NCBI GenBank assembly: GCA_019914995.1
Contig: CM034134.1
Span: forward strand, 5,650,463-5,714,462
DNA length: 64,000 nt
Reading direction: 5' to 3'
Source: Acanthochlamys bracteata
Taxonomy: Eukaryota; Streptophyta; Magnoliopsida; Pandanales; Velloziaceae
A program made the translations under genes and the position numbers. The notes under the pieces were generated by a model, which had not been told where the DNA came from, searched no databases, and saw only the letters and a list, made by a program, of their open reading frames with translations. Numbering within the stretch: position 1 is the first letter of the stretch; each line of letters begins with the position of its first letter. Below are positions 28,201-38,900 of the stretch, piece by piece.

Positions 28201-31200
28201 AATATTTAGCTCTAGTACTAAACTGATGCAGCGAAAACTCTAATAGATAATCTCAACAATTAAAAAATATTACTGCTGATATAAAAATAGTCGAAATAAC
28301 TTTAATTATTCTGTTGATTACAAGAATACCCAAAATAGAAGCCTTCTACATGTTTGCTTATACTTAAATAATACCAGAATAATTAGACATCAAAGTTCGT
28401 TTGATACGCAAGGAATACCGAACCATAGATAAAGAGAGAAAAAATTCTCAAATTTATTCAAATCTAATCTATTTTTGCCACCAGGCTTACCAACATATAA
28501 ATGGACTCATAACTTCTAAGATTAGTAATAAAACATAACTTTAAATTCTAAATAAATTTAATTCTAGCAAAATACTAAAACCTATTATGAGTAAGATTCT
28601 TAACATGACTAAAACTCAGTAGAAGCTCGACACATGCTACATTAGTTATGAAGACTAATGCTAAGTTTTCCTAATAGTAATCCCTACTACTAGAAGAAAA
28701 TAGAATGAAAGTACTTGGTAATCAAACATATATTGATAACTAAACCATCAAGGATTCAGTCTGCATTTGATGTGTACACTTGCCCTAATAATTTTCTTCT
28801 CTTTTAATTATCTTCAGACATTATTACATTCACTTTCATTTAATCTTAAGCACTAATCTGAATTTCAAACTTTGAATATTACCGGCACCTATTTCATTAA
28901 ATCTTCCTTGTAATAAGTTATCTCATCCCGCTTTGTTTCCTTGTCAATCCACCACCATATTCATGTCACTTCTTTAAGGGTCATGGTTGACCGTGGAAAA
29001 TCTTCTAAAGCAACTAAAGTAAGCCATTGATTTTAAGGGACTCAATTAATTTCATCATGCTAATTCAATTACTTGATTAGAAGTGATAGCATACTACTTG
29101 CTCGGTACATCTCCAAACTTTAAATGAGGATGGCGTATAGGGTTTCTTTACTATAGCGACCTACAAAAATCAGATTAAGGAATGTTTTCTTTTCTAAGGT
29201 TAGCTTTAGTGCACCGTTTGCATGACAACAAAATAAAAAAATTCCTTCATAGTTCCATATCATTGTTTTTGAATTGAGATAGGATTAATGTCTAGTGAAA
29301 TGCTATTGCTGATTTAGAATTTACAGGAGCGTTTGGTAGCACAGGTTTTAACGTATGATAGCTAAAACCAATGCTTTCATTTAGTTAAGTGTACATGCAA
29401 TTTACATTAAATGCTAAAACTATGTGCACAGCATTAAAATACATACCCTAACCAAAAACTTCTTTAAACCATAATATAGAATATTTAAAGGTTGTTTAGT
29501 ACAATGCCTATCTTACCAAACACGCCTTTTTGGAAAAGGTTTACCATGGTATTTTAAACACCATAGTAATTTAGTGACTACCATAGTATTCACTAAAATT
29601 CACGCCCATCGAAACAACCCCTAAGTGGTGTCAATCTTGTAGTTAGGAGAATGTCCTAGAGTTATTATTGATTTTGACAAAACAAAAAACTTTAGTATTG
29701 TTGGGTAATGGTTTTTCCAAGAAGGGAATCACAAGAGAATTTGTTTGATGCATATTAGAAAGTAAACGACAATTTTACGTAGTATGAAAATCTAGTTAAA
29801 TTTTCAAAGTCAAAGATAGGAATTTATTATGCATTAGGGAGTATGTTCTGAAAAAGTGCTTTTCAACTTTTCTTGTCATGTTTCCCAATACGTTATAAGA
29901 TCTTATATTGTTTATTTTTATTATTTTTAGGTTAAAAAAGTAAAGCTCGTTTTGCTAAATAGGACAAAAATATCCTCCGTTCCAGAAAAGCACTCACAAA
30001 CACCTCTTTAATTCTAACAGCATAGTAGATGTACACGCTTCTAAAGGGAAATCAATGAAGGATCATGGATCAATTGAAGACTTGAAAGATATGAAAGTTT
30101 GAGTAGAACTAAGATCTATAAGGCTCCTTTCTTTCGGATTTTCATCTCTTGAAAGTATCTCTCTGACACTACTATGTAATAGGATGTATGGATTGATTTG
30201 TCGTGTAAGGGGTTTAGGATTTCATATATTTCCATTTAACGTATTGTTCACAAGCTGTGTTTGAGTCTAGCTAACATAGCGACCACGCCATGGAGAACAG
30301 TTTAGCCTTAGGGAGAACATAAATGCAGTTCCAAACCATTAAAAATCAAATCTAAGTACCTAATCTACAGAACAAATTAGTAATCTCAAAGCTGGAGAAC
30401 AAAAATACTTCGGTCAATAAATCTAGCTACCCACTTATCAAGCCATTAGAAAATTAATCTAGCAATGGCTCAAGATGGCCAAAATCCACTTACTTCCCCT
30501 TCACATATGTTTAGTCTTGTCATTAAGAGATAAGCATGTTTTCGAACATTCTATTATCATGCTTTATTGAAGATCTCAATAAGTTTTGGAACTAATTACC
30601 AGCACTTTAAGACCATTCCCGTCCACACAACTCTTCCATCAAGTTTCTTAGGAATTAGGAAAGGAAGTATGTCTGTGACTTCACTTTCCATCTACTTGTT
30701 TTGTTACAGACTCACCTTTCTTTGCCAGCAAAATCAACCATATGACCCCAGTCTACCACATTCAGATTCGTGTACCCTTATTACTATTATTTTGGACTTG
30801 CAAACAAGACCAACTAATAAGTGTACAAACAAGACTATTTTTTGAATTCTGCATCCTCCAATTATTCCATTATTCTAAACGCGTTGGCATGTGAATGCAA
30901 GAAGCCAATTGTTGGATGCAATCTATATTACAAAATATCCCAACTTCTACTTGTAACAATTTCACCAATCATGCTTTCAAAATTGTTGCAATAAACTCTA
31001 TGAGCCGCGAATAATATACAAGTACATCTTGCTACATCAATGGTGATATTTTGACATGACTATATGACCAACGTGTATAGAAATATTATAGAACAAGATA
31101 ATGCCTTAGGATTGAAATAATATATTTAAAACCTTGGGATGAATTAACACCGCTCAATAAGAACTCCACCACAAATAATCCCATGAATATGTTTGTGAGA

Positions 31201-31954
31201 CACTTTAAGCTTAAGCATGAGACCATGAGACACTTTAATAAAATTGGCGCCCTACTACTCCTTGTTGCAAGCGAAGACAAATTCCCATGAATCGCGGCTC
31301 CAAAAATTGAGAAAAAAAAAATCTCCAAACAAAGTCCAGCTGCCTATCTGAGAAACTACTGTTTTATCAAATAAACAAACTTCAAAGTTCTTTATCTAAC
31401 AAGCTAAAAAAGTACAAAACACCACAAATTTTGAAAGTAAAAAAGGAAGAAGCAAAACAAATTTGTGATTATTTCAATCTACACTTGACTTCAAACATTC
31501 TCACAACCCATTCTCCAGCTAAGGCAACAATGACCTCCCAACAAAGAATGATAGAAAAGAAATCCTTCCGTGATGATTCATATTGAATTTTAGCATTTAA
31601 ATCTACAAAAGAAACCCTTCTGTGACAACTTCATATAGACTTCAATATGAATCCATTTAAAATGCGTGTTTCAGAACTTTCCAGCTAAGCTAACAGTGTT
31701 ATAAAATCATCCAACGTACAGCAGAACAGAAAAACAGAAACCCTAGCAGCCATAACAATTTACATAAAGCTTCGACCACTAGTCAAACCCCCTTATGTGT
31801 AACAAGAAAAGAAAATATTATTCGAGAATCAAACCTGCAACCTAATCTTGATGACATCGAGGGGAGAAGTCACCGTCCGAGAAATCCCGCCCGAAATTGC
31901 ACCAGCCAGTGCGTCAATAAGCGCCCGCTTTAGCTGCCCCGGTTCCTCAACCAT
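10270..31954 (-). CDS. TPC: Mitochondrial thiamine diphosphate carrier (SLC25 family), seven exons
   Basis: Complete inner-membrane carrier that brings thiamine diphosphate into the mitochondrial matrix. Exons in coding order: 31835-31954, 24771-24890, 24004-24115, 17068-17195, 16446-16598, 15928-16077, 10270-10494. They sum to 1008 bp, 335 residues plus stop, all with GT-AG borders and matching phases. The three carrier signatures are present: [10 protein letters not shown] (exon 1), [10 protein letters not shown] (exon 4), [10 protein letters not shown] (exon 6), each with its partner ([27 protein letters not shown]). Start: [20 protein letters not shown], matching the plant family's N-terminus. 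The C-terminus ...[16 protein letters not shown] is also typical. Plant homologues recalled (At5g48970, At3g21390) are of nearly the same length. Introns 1, 3 and 6 (6.9, 6.8 and 5.4 kb) are swollen by transposons; introns 2, 4 and 5 are short. The exon 3 acceptor is preceded by a run of A instead of pyrimidines. Substrate assignment is by family resemblance. Confidence 0.93.
11200..12150 (+). mobile_element. LINE (L1-type) reverse transcriptase fragment in carrier intron 6
   Basis: Antisense to the host gene lies a decayed plant LINE ORF2 fragment. Readable pieces in order: [20 protein letters not shown] (from about 11245), [14 protein letters not shown] and [20 protein letters not shown] (about 11545-11660, the region just after the catalytic ADD motif), and [20 protein letters not shown] (about 12010-12065), the well-known tail of these reverse transcriptases. 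The frame changes several times, the ADD core is not intact and both ends are missing. Neither a poly-A tail nor a target duplication was recognised. Confidence 0.8.
13501..13750. mobile_element. Tourist-like MITE in carrier intron 6
   Basis: A roughly 250-bp AT-rich element starts TGGGTGCGTTTGG right after TTA and ends AAACACCC. The interior shares the ATAAAATTTTATTATTG...TTATTTTTATTTTT pattern with the better-bounded copies at 25767 and 57517. The right target duplication is not clear. A further GGCTGTTTGG block at about 13355 may be the end of another, adjacent element. Confidence 0.55.
19244..19326. repeat. Perfect 37-bp inverted repeat, 9-bp loop
   Basis: Left arm 19244-19280, loop TCGCCCTAG 19281-19289, right arm 19290-19326. 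The arms are exact reverse complements over all 37 bases. The left arm is ordinary copia integrase sequence (reads ...[10 protein letters not shown]), so the right arm is an inverted copy placed next to it. In DNA or in the host gene's unspliced transcript this would form a long, stable hairpin. Confidence 0.9.
20874..21387. mobile_element. hAT-type MITE inside the copia fossil
   Basis: 514-bp element with terminal inverted repeats TAGGGGTGGCAA and TTGCCACCCTTA (11 of 12 match). It is flanked by 8-bp target duplications GAATTTAG (20866-20873) and GAATTTAA (21388-21395), seven of eight matching. Both ends carry clusters of GACCCG/CGGGTC motifs around an AT-rich core without coding sequence. 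Eight-base duplications and TAGGG-type ends fit the hAT superfamily. Confidence 0.85.
25000..26331. mobile_element. Non-autonomous hAT-type element in carrier intron 1
   Basis: Element of 1332 bp with ends TAGGGGTGTAA and TTACAGCCCTA and perfect 8-bp target duplications GTAACAAG at 24992-24999 and 26332-26339. It has no transposase. Inside it, a 238-bp segment is tandemly repeated (25270-25507 and 25508-25740), and a Tourist-like MITE (25767-26030) has inserted into it. The right half is duplicated again at 26632-27400. Confidence 0.85.
25767..26030. mobile_element. Tourist-like (PIF/Harbinger) MITE nested in the hAT element
   Basis: 264-bp element flanked by TTA on both sides (25764-25766, 26031-26033). 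Ends: GTGGATGTTTGGGAGTGGTT and the reverse complement of AAGCACTCCCAAACACGATC. The duplicated copy of the host sequence at about 27085 lacks it (GATTTAAACTTTT), which gives an empty site and confirms both borders. Confidence 0.85.
26632..27568. repeat. Second copy of hAT right half plus intron flank
   Basis: 26632-27400 repeats the right half of the hAT element (ending TTTACACCCCTA with one GTAACAGG target copy), and 27401-27568 repeats the intron flank found at 26332-26520. The match resumes at 28650-28745, parallel to 26500-26625, after a separate insertion. So roughly 1 kb of intron, including half a transposon, was tandemly duplicated. A further short partial repeat of the hAT interior lies at about 27060-27160. 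Confidence 0.75.
26765..27024. mobile_element. Tourist-like MITE in the duplicated hAT copy
   Basis: 260-bp element flanked by TTA (26762-26764, 27025-27027), with ends GGGGTCGTTTGGG and GCCAAACAACACC. The first copy of the duplicated segment lacks it (GAATTAGACC at about 26050), so it inserted after the duplication. It is distinct from the copy at 25767 and diverged in its interior. Confidence 0.8.
27569..28641. mobile_element. Small two-LTR retroelement (TRIM-like) in carrier intron 1
   Basis: Two direct repeats, 27569-27972 (404 bp) and 28227-28641 (415 bp), flank an internal region of only 254 bp without coding capacity. The repeats begin TACAGCGAA / TGCAGCGAA and end TTGCA / GCTACA, so TG...CA type. 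Read on the minus strand, GTACTAGAGC just inside the 28641-side repeat faintly resembles a Met-tRNA primer site, so minus orientation is possible but unproven. The repeats differ visibly along their length, pointing to an old insertion. The paralogous intron segment near 26500 is the empty site (AATTAATAATGTTATGAAG). Confidence 0.7.
29325..29617. mobile_element. Probable Tourist-like MITE
   Basis: A block starting CAGGAGCGTTTGGTAGCAC after TTA and ending CGAAACAACCCC before TAA has weakly matching inverted ends. The interior includes an ACCATGGTATTTTAAACACCATAG motif. The target copies do not match on the same strand, so the borders are tentative. Confidence 0.4.
29836..30006. mobile_element. 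Short Tourist-like MITE copy
   Basis: The element begins GGGAGTATGTTCTGAAAAAG after TTA and ends AAAAGCACTCACAAACACCT followed by CTTTA. The interior GATCTTATATTG...TTATTTTTATTATTTTTAG and AAAGCTCGTTTT match the copies at 25767 and 57517, but the whole is about 80 bp shorter, so it is an internally deleted copy. Confidence 0.6.
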
Positions 31955-31976
31955 ATCCTCAACCAGAAATCTTGAG

Positions 31977-32069
31977 GCAATACAAAGAATTTTCCAGCAA
32001 CAATCTCTCGAAGCACGAATCTCAAAGCAATACAAAGAATTTTCCGGAAACAATATCAGAAGCACGAAT
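31977..32069 (-). repeat. Tandem duplication in the presumed 5' leader of the carrier gene
   Basis: A 44-bp unit (31977-32020) and a 43-bp unit (32027-32069), each containing GCAATACAAAGAATTTTCC and ending AAGCACGAAT, lie 23-115 bp upstream of the carrier ATG. They differ at a few positions. A minus-strand open frame runs through them in frame with the ATG at 31954, but upstream residues do not look like a conserved N-terminus. Confidence 0.75.
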
Positions 32070-33598
32070 GCCTAGGAAACGGAGGGCGTGTTTACTTAGT
32101 AGCAATTTTTAAAAATAAATTTAGAATTACAATTTTAAAAATATAAACATAACTTTTTGATAATAATTTTTATTAATAATAAATTGTTGTAAAATTAATT
32201 TTTTTAAAAAGTTAGAACATTAATAAACCCATCCAGAGGGGCGACATCCGGCTGCTACGCGGTAGTCGATCGAGAAAAAGAAAAAAAAAATTCGAAGGAA
32301 AGAGAAAGAAGAAACGAATTTGGGGTGCGTTTAGAATTATTTATAAAATAAAAATTTTTTAAGATAAAAAATATTTTTATATTTTTTGAAAAATAAATTT
32401 TATTTTTTTATTTTGAAAATAATAAATATATAATAAAAAAAATTTATTATATAAAATTTTTTTATATTATCTAAATTTTTAAATAAAATTTTTAAATATT
32501 TATAAAATATGTATTAAAAAATATAAAATTAAAAATTAAAAAGAAGTGTTAGAAAACAACTTAACCAAATGTCTATGTTTTTTGGCTCAGAGTCCAAACT
32601 TCAGAAGCTTAAAAATTTTTTAAAAATTTTATTTAATTTTTTTTTAAAAGCAATTATAAATATTAATTTTTTGAAAGAAAACTATATGTTTAAATAAATT
32701 AATATTTAAAACAAATTGAACAAGGTATTTGATAAAAAAAACTAAAAGTGAGTGTCGAATTACTAAAGTGATTATTGTAATATAATAGTTAGTATACATG
32801 TAAATTTTATGAATGTTTTTTATACATTATTTATATTTTTCTATTTGTAATACTAATAATAAATTTATAATTTCTGAAAATAGTATTAATTTTTAAAATC
32901 GATAGTTAGTTTATAAATGAGTTTTTTAAATTAATTTTAAAAATATAAATATACTATTGTTTATATATTTAATGACTAACTAATTAAATAAAAAATTATT
33001 AATATAGTCATATAGTACTTAAATAAAATTCAAAATAACAATGTATTCATAAATTAAACAATTTCAAAAATTTACAAAAATCTATAGTTCAATTAAGATT
33101 TCCAAATAATAACATCTAATGGAGTTCTTGTTTTTTATTAGAAAGGGGAAAATATCTGCGTGATTTAGAAGCGTAAATGTGTTTGAGGTGCATATGCTGC
33201 AACAGGTTACAAAACAAAACTTGGCAAAAAAATTAGTTTCAGTTTTGAAAGATACCTGTAGTTTTGCTTACAAGATGACAAAAACTTTAATGAAAAGAAT
33301 CAAAAACAGTTCAATAGTTACACCGAAGGGTATAGATTATTTAAAATTTTGAAAAATTAAAAAGTTTATTTTTCACTAATTCTCATGGTCATCCTCAAAT
33401 ATAAAGCTGAAAAGACTTATATCCAAATAAGAACTTAAAGCGTGTTTTCTTTTTAAATCACTTTCTTTCTCAAATAACTTATTTTTAATTTTTTTTAAAT
33501 CAGAACTTATTTTCAACTTACAACTCACTTTTTATAATTTAAGTAAAATTACTTTTCTTTTCACTTTTTCTGTCACTTTTTTTTTTTTCTTCCTTCTC
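32070..33598. other. Divergent intergenic region, very AT-rich
   Basis: This lies between the leftward carrier gene and the rightward LysM-like exon and probably holds both promoters. Two blocks starting GGGCGTGTTTAC (about 32085) and GGGGTGCGTTTAG (about 32323) look like Tourist-type MITE ends. From about 32340 to 33110 the sequence is almost pure A and T. No single TATA box stands out because the background is so AT-rich. Confidence 0.45.
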
Positions 33599-33798
33599 CG
33601 CTCGATCCTTGCATTTTCTTCTCCATTAACTTTGTGCTATCTCTCCGGCGCCATCGATCTCCTCCGGAGCTCGATCTCTTTCTCCTCTGATAGACGAGAT
33701 CCGATTCAAGTGCCGGAGCACGATTTCAATAGAGGTAGTCTGGTTCGTGCAAAATTTTAGTTTCGCCAACGATCATTTTCGCCGACAAATTAGTTGCG

Positions 33799-34113
33799 AT
33801 GAGCCAGCCAGACTCGATTTCGTCCAAACTCTCGCTCTTTGAGAACAGATGGATTCAAAATCATCTACTAACTCGATCTAGTACGATTTCTCACTTAGAT
33901 CTAAATACAGTTGTCTTGATGTTTTCAATTACGCGTTCGAACTCGGCAAGGAGCCGCGGAGAAACAATCAACTGGTCGTTGCTGCAGACTTCTTGTTTCT
34001 TCTTGTTCGTCTTCGTCGACTTCGTCTCCGCTGTCGTGGGATTGAGCTATATCGAGCATCGTGTGTCGAAGATGGACACGCTCGCTGGTATTGCTATCAT
34101 GTACGGTGTTGAG
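33799..34113 (+). pseudogene. LysM-domain protein, first exon or stranded fragment
   Basis: The open frame from 33799 ends in SYIEHRVSKMDTLAGIAI then MYGVE, a close match to the start of the LysM domain in plant intracellular LysM proteins of unknown role (At5g08200/At5g23130 type, where GVEVADIKR...NGL follows). The frame reaches GAG|GTAAAA, a good splice donor exactly where the domain should be split. The region 33580-33800 upstream is pyrimidine- and CpG-rich like a plant 5' untranslated leader. The preceding 80 residues do not resemble the family. I found no second exon (VADIKR...LPGRHPPS) in the next 2 kb, after which a satellite array and a retroelement follow. It may be a gene with a very long first intron running over them, or a captured or stranded exon. 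Confidence 0.5.
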
Positions 34114-35924
34114 GTAAAATAAATTGATTTTTCAAAAAAAATTAAATGATTTATTTCTGTGTCTGTGGTTATAAAAGCAATTTATTTATGTTTCAATCCT
34201 TTTTGTTTCTGTAGTTTCGTTTCGGTGATCGATTATTGTCTGTGGATTACGTTTGTGGAAGAAGAGTTTGAGGTTTGTTGTTTGGCTTAGATCTCAATTG
34301 GTGCTTTGCTCAATTACTGCAAAGTAAATAAGTGAGTGTTTCAGATTTGAATTTTGGTTGGTCGTGTGATTTGGTTAAGTTCAGATTGTATGCGTGTGTT
34401 GCAACTTTAGGAGTTCCATTTGCTTCTGTTTCTGTGTTTTGTTTGCTTTTTGATCTTTCGCTTCTATTTGCTTATTTTTGCTTCTACTTTTGCTTCTGTT
34501 TTTAACAGGTTGTATGTGTTTGCTTCTGTTTTTAAAAAGGACATGGTTAAATCACTGAATTTAAAAGTGAATATAGATGTGTTTTTATAGCAATAATTAT
34601 AAAAAAAAGGAAAATTATAGCAATAGTTAGTATTCTTTAAAAAATTATATGCTCGTTATTATTCTCCTTAATTTTGATTTTGGGAGTGAAGGTTTGCTTG
34701 TTATTGTTGTATTTGTTTTATTGTTAATTCGTTGCTCTGTAGTTTTTTGTTTGTTAGTTAAAAAGCATGTAGCAAAGTTCATTATGATGTTGATGAATTG
34801 AACTATGTTTGAAGCAGAATATAAGAAGTAGACTGTAAGGTGAATTTAGTTGAATTTGGTTCCTTATGTTTTGGTTATTAAATTTCAATCAAGTTCTCTA
34901 TATAGCTAGGAACACGAGCAAGATCTATACATTTTTTGTAAAGCAATAAAATGAAGCCAGTCTCACTACAAGTATATTGATATGTATATTGGATGCAGAG
35001 AATACTGCTCTTAATTTTCTGCTTTCTAAATCTCACTCATTGACATATACTTAATGGGCTAAGTTTAAACATTGAACCATTGCAGCAAGCGGTTGGTGTC
35101 AACATAAGGACGCATTTGCTAGATTAACCAATGCATTCCATGAGTCAATGCTTGATACACAAATATGAAATTTACTATTATGTTCAATTGGTCAGTGTAA
35201 CCATAATAAGAAAGCAATCTAATACTTAATAAAGTCAACATTCCTTTTTCTTTGCTTTCTTACGGAATTAAGGGAAACTTTTTGACTGGATGTTTTGCTT
35301 TTTCGTAGTGACTATTATCTTACAATTCAATTCTTCATGTTTGTGTTTTAGTTTCTTCGTGGTTCTGTAATTTAATTTTCATTGAAATGCATCTAACTAT
35401 CCTTTTGTTTTAATAAATTTTAATTGTTTTTTGAATGATATTACATCTTCTGACAACATGTAACCAATGCTCCTCTAGCTCTAGCTTTTGTACTCTAATC
35501 TTCTTTATTTTTTCTTCTCTAGAAAAGGTAGAGCCTCTTTATTTGTGTAATGAATATTGTAATTAGTTCTAGCTATGTAATAACATATAAAATATATATA
35601 TTTTGTAATAGAATTGTAAAATATAATTATATGTAATATAAGTGTAAGATAAATAATTATGTAGTGAAAAATTATTATTGTAGTTGTAAATTAAAACTAA
35701 AATGTATATATTACTAATAAAAGCTGTATAATGTAATATATATTATTAAATAAATTTATTTGTTGTAATTTATGGTAGTTGGATTTGTATAGTATTTATA
35801 TAATCTATTTTTTGAAAATGATGAAACAGTATGAAAAAAACAAGTCAAATTGATGGTGATAATTTGATTAACTAAAATAAGATTTATTTTTATCTAAAGA
35901 AAAACAATTACAAAAAATTAGTCT
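34114..35924. other. Presumed intron or intergenic DNA after the LysM exon
   Basis: No coding segment was recognised. Imperfect TTTGCTTCTGTTTTT repeats occur at 34420-34540, and 35560-35790 is strongly AT-rich. The sequence passes without an obvious border into the satellite array. Confidence 0.4.
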
Positions 35925-38900
35925 TACAAAAAATATTTGTGTACTTGTGCGTCCATAAAGTGACATGTGAACCGTTATAAAATTATCGCTCGGTAAATAT
36001 TGATACACAACGTCGCACAGTCTTGTATTATGATCGTACATTGTTTCATCTACTTGTGAACTTTTGAAATTTCAAATGTGCGCTACGGTCGACGATGGCC
36101 TGAATCTGAGTGACTACAGACGACTATATTGTGAACTCGTGCGACAGTAAAGTAACCGTTGACTCCTATATAAAAACATCGCTCGGCAACTATTGCCGTA
36201 CACGGTCATTCACTATCGTATTACAGTCATAGATTGTGACAACTACTAGCAAACTTTTGAATATTTAGAATTTCGCCGCGGTCGACCATTGTCTACATTT
36301 GTACGACTACAACCGACAATCTTTTGCACTTGTGCGTTTATAAAGTGACATATGAACCTTGGTAAAATAATCGCTTGGTAAATATTGACGCACAAGGTCG
36401 CGCAGTGTTGTATTACTGTAGTACATTGTTACATCTACTTTTGAACTTTTGAAACTTCAAATGTACTCCACGGTCGACCACAGTCTGAATTTGTGTGACA
36501 ACATGTGATTATTTTGTGTACTCGTACGACCATAAAGTGACTCCCGCCTCATTAGTAAAAGCATCGCTCGGCAACTATGCCTGCACAACATCGCACAATG
36601 TCGTATAACGGTTGTACGTTGTTGCATCTACTTGTGAACTTTTGAAACTTCAGATGTACGCCACAGTCGACCATGATCTGAATTTGTGTGATTAAAGATG
36701 ACTATATTGTGAATTCGTGCGACAATAAAGTGATTGTCGACTCATTTGTAAAATCATCGCTTACCAACTATTGACGCATAAGGTCATTTAGTGTCGTATT
36801 ACAGTCGTACATTATGATAAAATATTTGTGAACTTTTCAATTTTTAGATATATGTCACGGTCGATCATTGTCTAGATTTGTGCCACTACATCCAACAATC
36901 TTTTGGACTTGTGTGTCTATAAAGTGACATGTGGACCTTGGTAAAATCATCGCTCGAGAAATGTTGACGCACAAGGACACATAGTATTGTATTATTATTA
37001 CACATTGTTGCATCTACTTTTAAACTTTTAAAACTGCAAATGTGCTTCACGGGTGACCATGGTCTGAACTTGTGTGACTACATGTGAATATATTGTGAAC
37101 TCGTGCGATCATAAAGTGACTCTTGCCTCATCTACAATATTGTGAACTCAGCAACTATACCCATACAAGATCGCGCAATGTCGTACAATGGTTGTACATT
37201 GTTACATTTACTTGCGAACTTTTGAAACTTCAGATGTGCGGCACAGTCAACCATGATCTGAATTTGTGTGACTACAGATAACTATATTGTGAACTTGTAC
37301 AATCACAAAGTGACTCTCGCCTTATTAATAAAAGTGTCGCTCGATAACTATGCCCGCACAAGATCACACAATGTCGTATAACGGTTGTACATTGTTACAT
37401 CTATCTGTGAACTTTCAAACTTCAAATGTGCGCGATAGTCGACCTTGGTCTGAATTTGTATGACTACAGATGACTATATTGTGAACTCGTGCGACAATAA
37501 AGTGACTGTCGACTCGTTTGTAAAAGCATCGCTTAGAAATTATTAACGCACAAGATCATTTAGTGTCGTATTACAGACATACATTGTGACAAAATACTTG
37601 TGAACTTTTCAATCTTTAGATATATGCCGCGGTCGAACATTGTCTACATTTGTGTGACTAAATGCAAAAATCTTTTGGACTTGTGCGATCATAAATTGAC
37701 CGCGTGGACCGTTGTAAAATTATTGATCGGCAATTATCGTCCCACAAGTTCACAAAATTACGTATTATGATCGTACACTGTCGCACTTGTCTTGAAACTT
37801 TTGATGTTCTAGATATCCACTACGGTTGGCCATTATTTATATTTGTGCAACTACATCCAAAAATCTTTTGGAATTGTGCGTCAATAAAGTTACATATGGA
37901 CCTTTGTTAAATCATCGTTCGGTAAATGTTGTTGTATAAGGTCGCATAGTATTGTACTACGGTCGTAAATTGTTACATCTACTTATAAACTTTTGAAACT
38001 TCAGAAGTGCGCCACGGTCAACCATGACCTGAATTTGTGTGACTATATATGACTATATTGTGAACTCGTGCGACAATAAAGTGACTGTCGACTCCTATGT
38101 AAAAGCATCGCTAGGCAACTATTGCCGTACACAGTCATTCAATATCGTATTACAGTCGTACATTGTGACAACTACTAGTGAACTTTTGAATCTTTAAATT
38201 TTCGCCGCAGTAGACCATTGTTTATATTTGTGCGACTATATCCGGCAATCTTTTGTAAAGTGATATAAAGTGACATGTGGATCTTGGTAAAATCATCGCT
38301 CGTTAAATATTGACACAGAAGATCGCGCAGTGTTGTATTACTATCGTATACTGTTACATCTACTTTTGAACTTTTGGAATTTCAAATGTGCGCCACGGTC
38401 GACAATGGTCTGAATTTGTGTGACTATATACGACTATATTGTGAACTCATGCGACCACAAAAGTGACTTTCGTCTCATTAGTAAAAGAGTCATTCGGCAT
38501 CTATGCTCCCACAAGATCGCACAATGTCGTATAACGTTTGTACATTGTTACATCTACTTGCGAACTATTAAAACTTCAGATGTGCGCGGCGGTCGACTAT
38601 TGTCTGAACTTGTGTGACTACATTTGACTATATTGTGAACTCGTGCGACTATAAAGTGACTCTTTCCTCATCTGCTATATTGTGAACTCAGCAACTATAC
38701 CCGTACAAGATCGCACAATGTCGTACAATGGTTGTACATTGTTACATTTACTTGTGAACTTTTGAAACTTCAGATGTGCGACACAGTCGACGATGGTCAG
38801 AATTTGTGTGACTAAAGATAACTATATTGTGAACTCGTACGAAAATAAAGTGACTGCCGATTCCTTTGTTAAAGCATCGCTTAGCAACTATTGACAAAAT

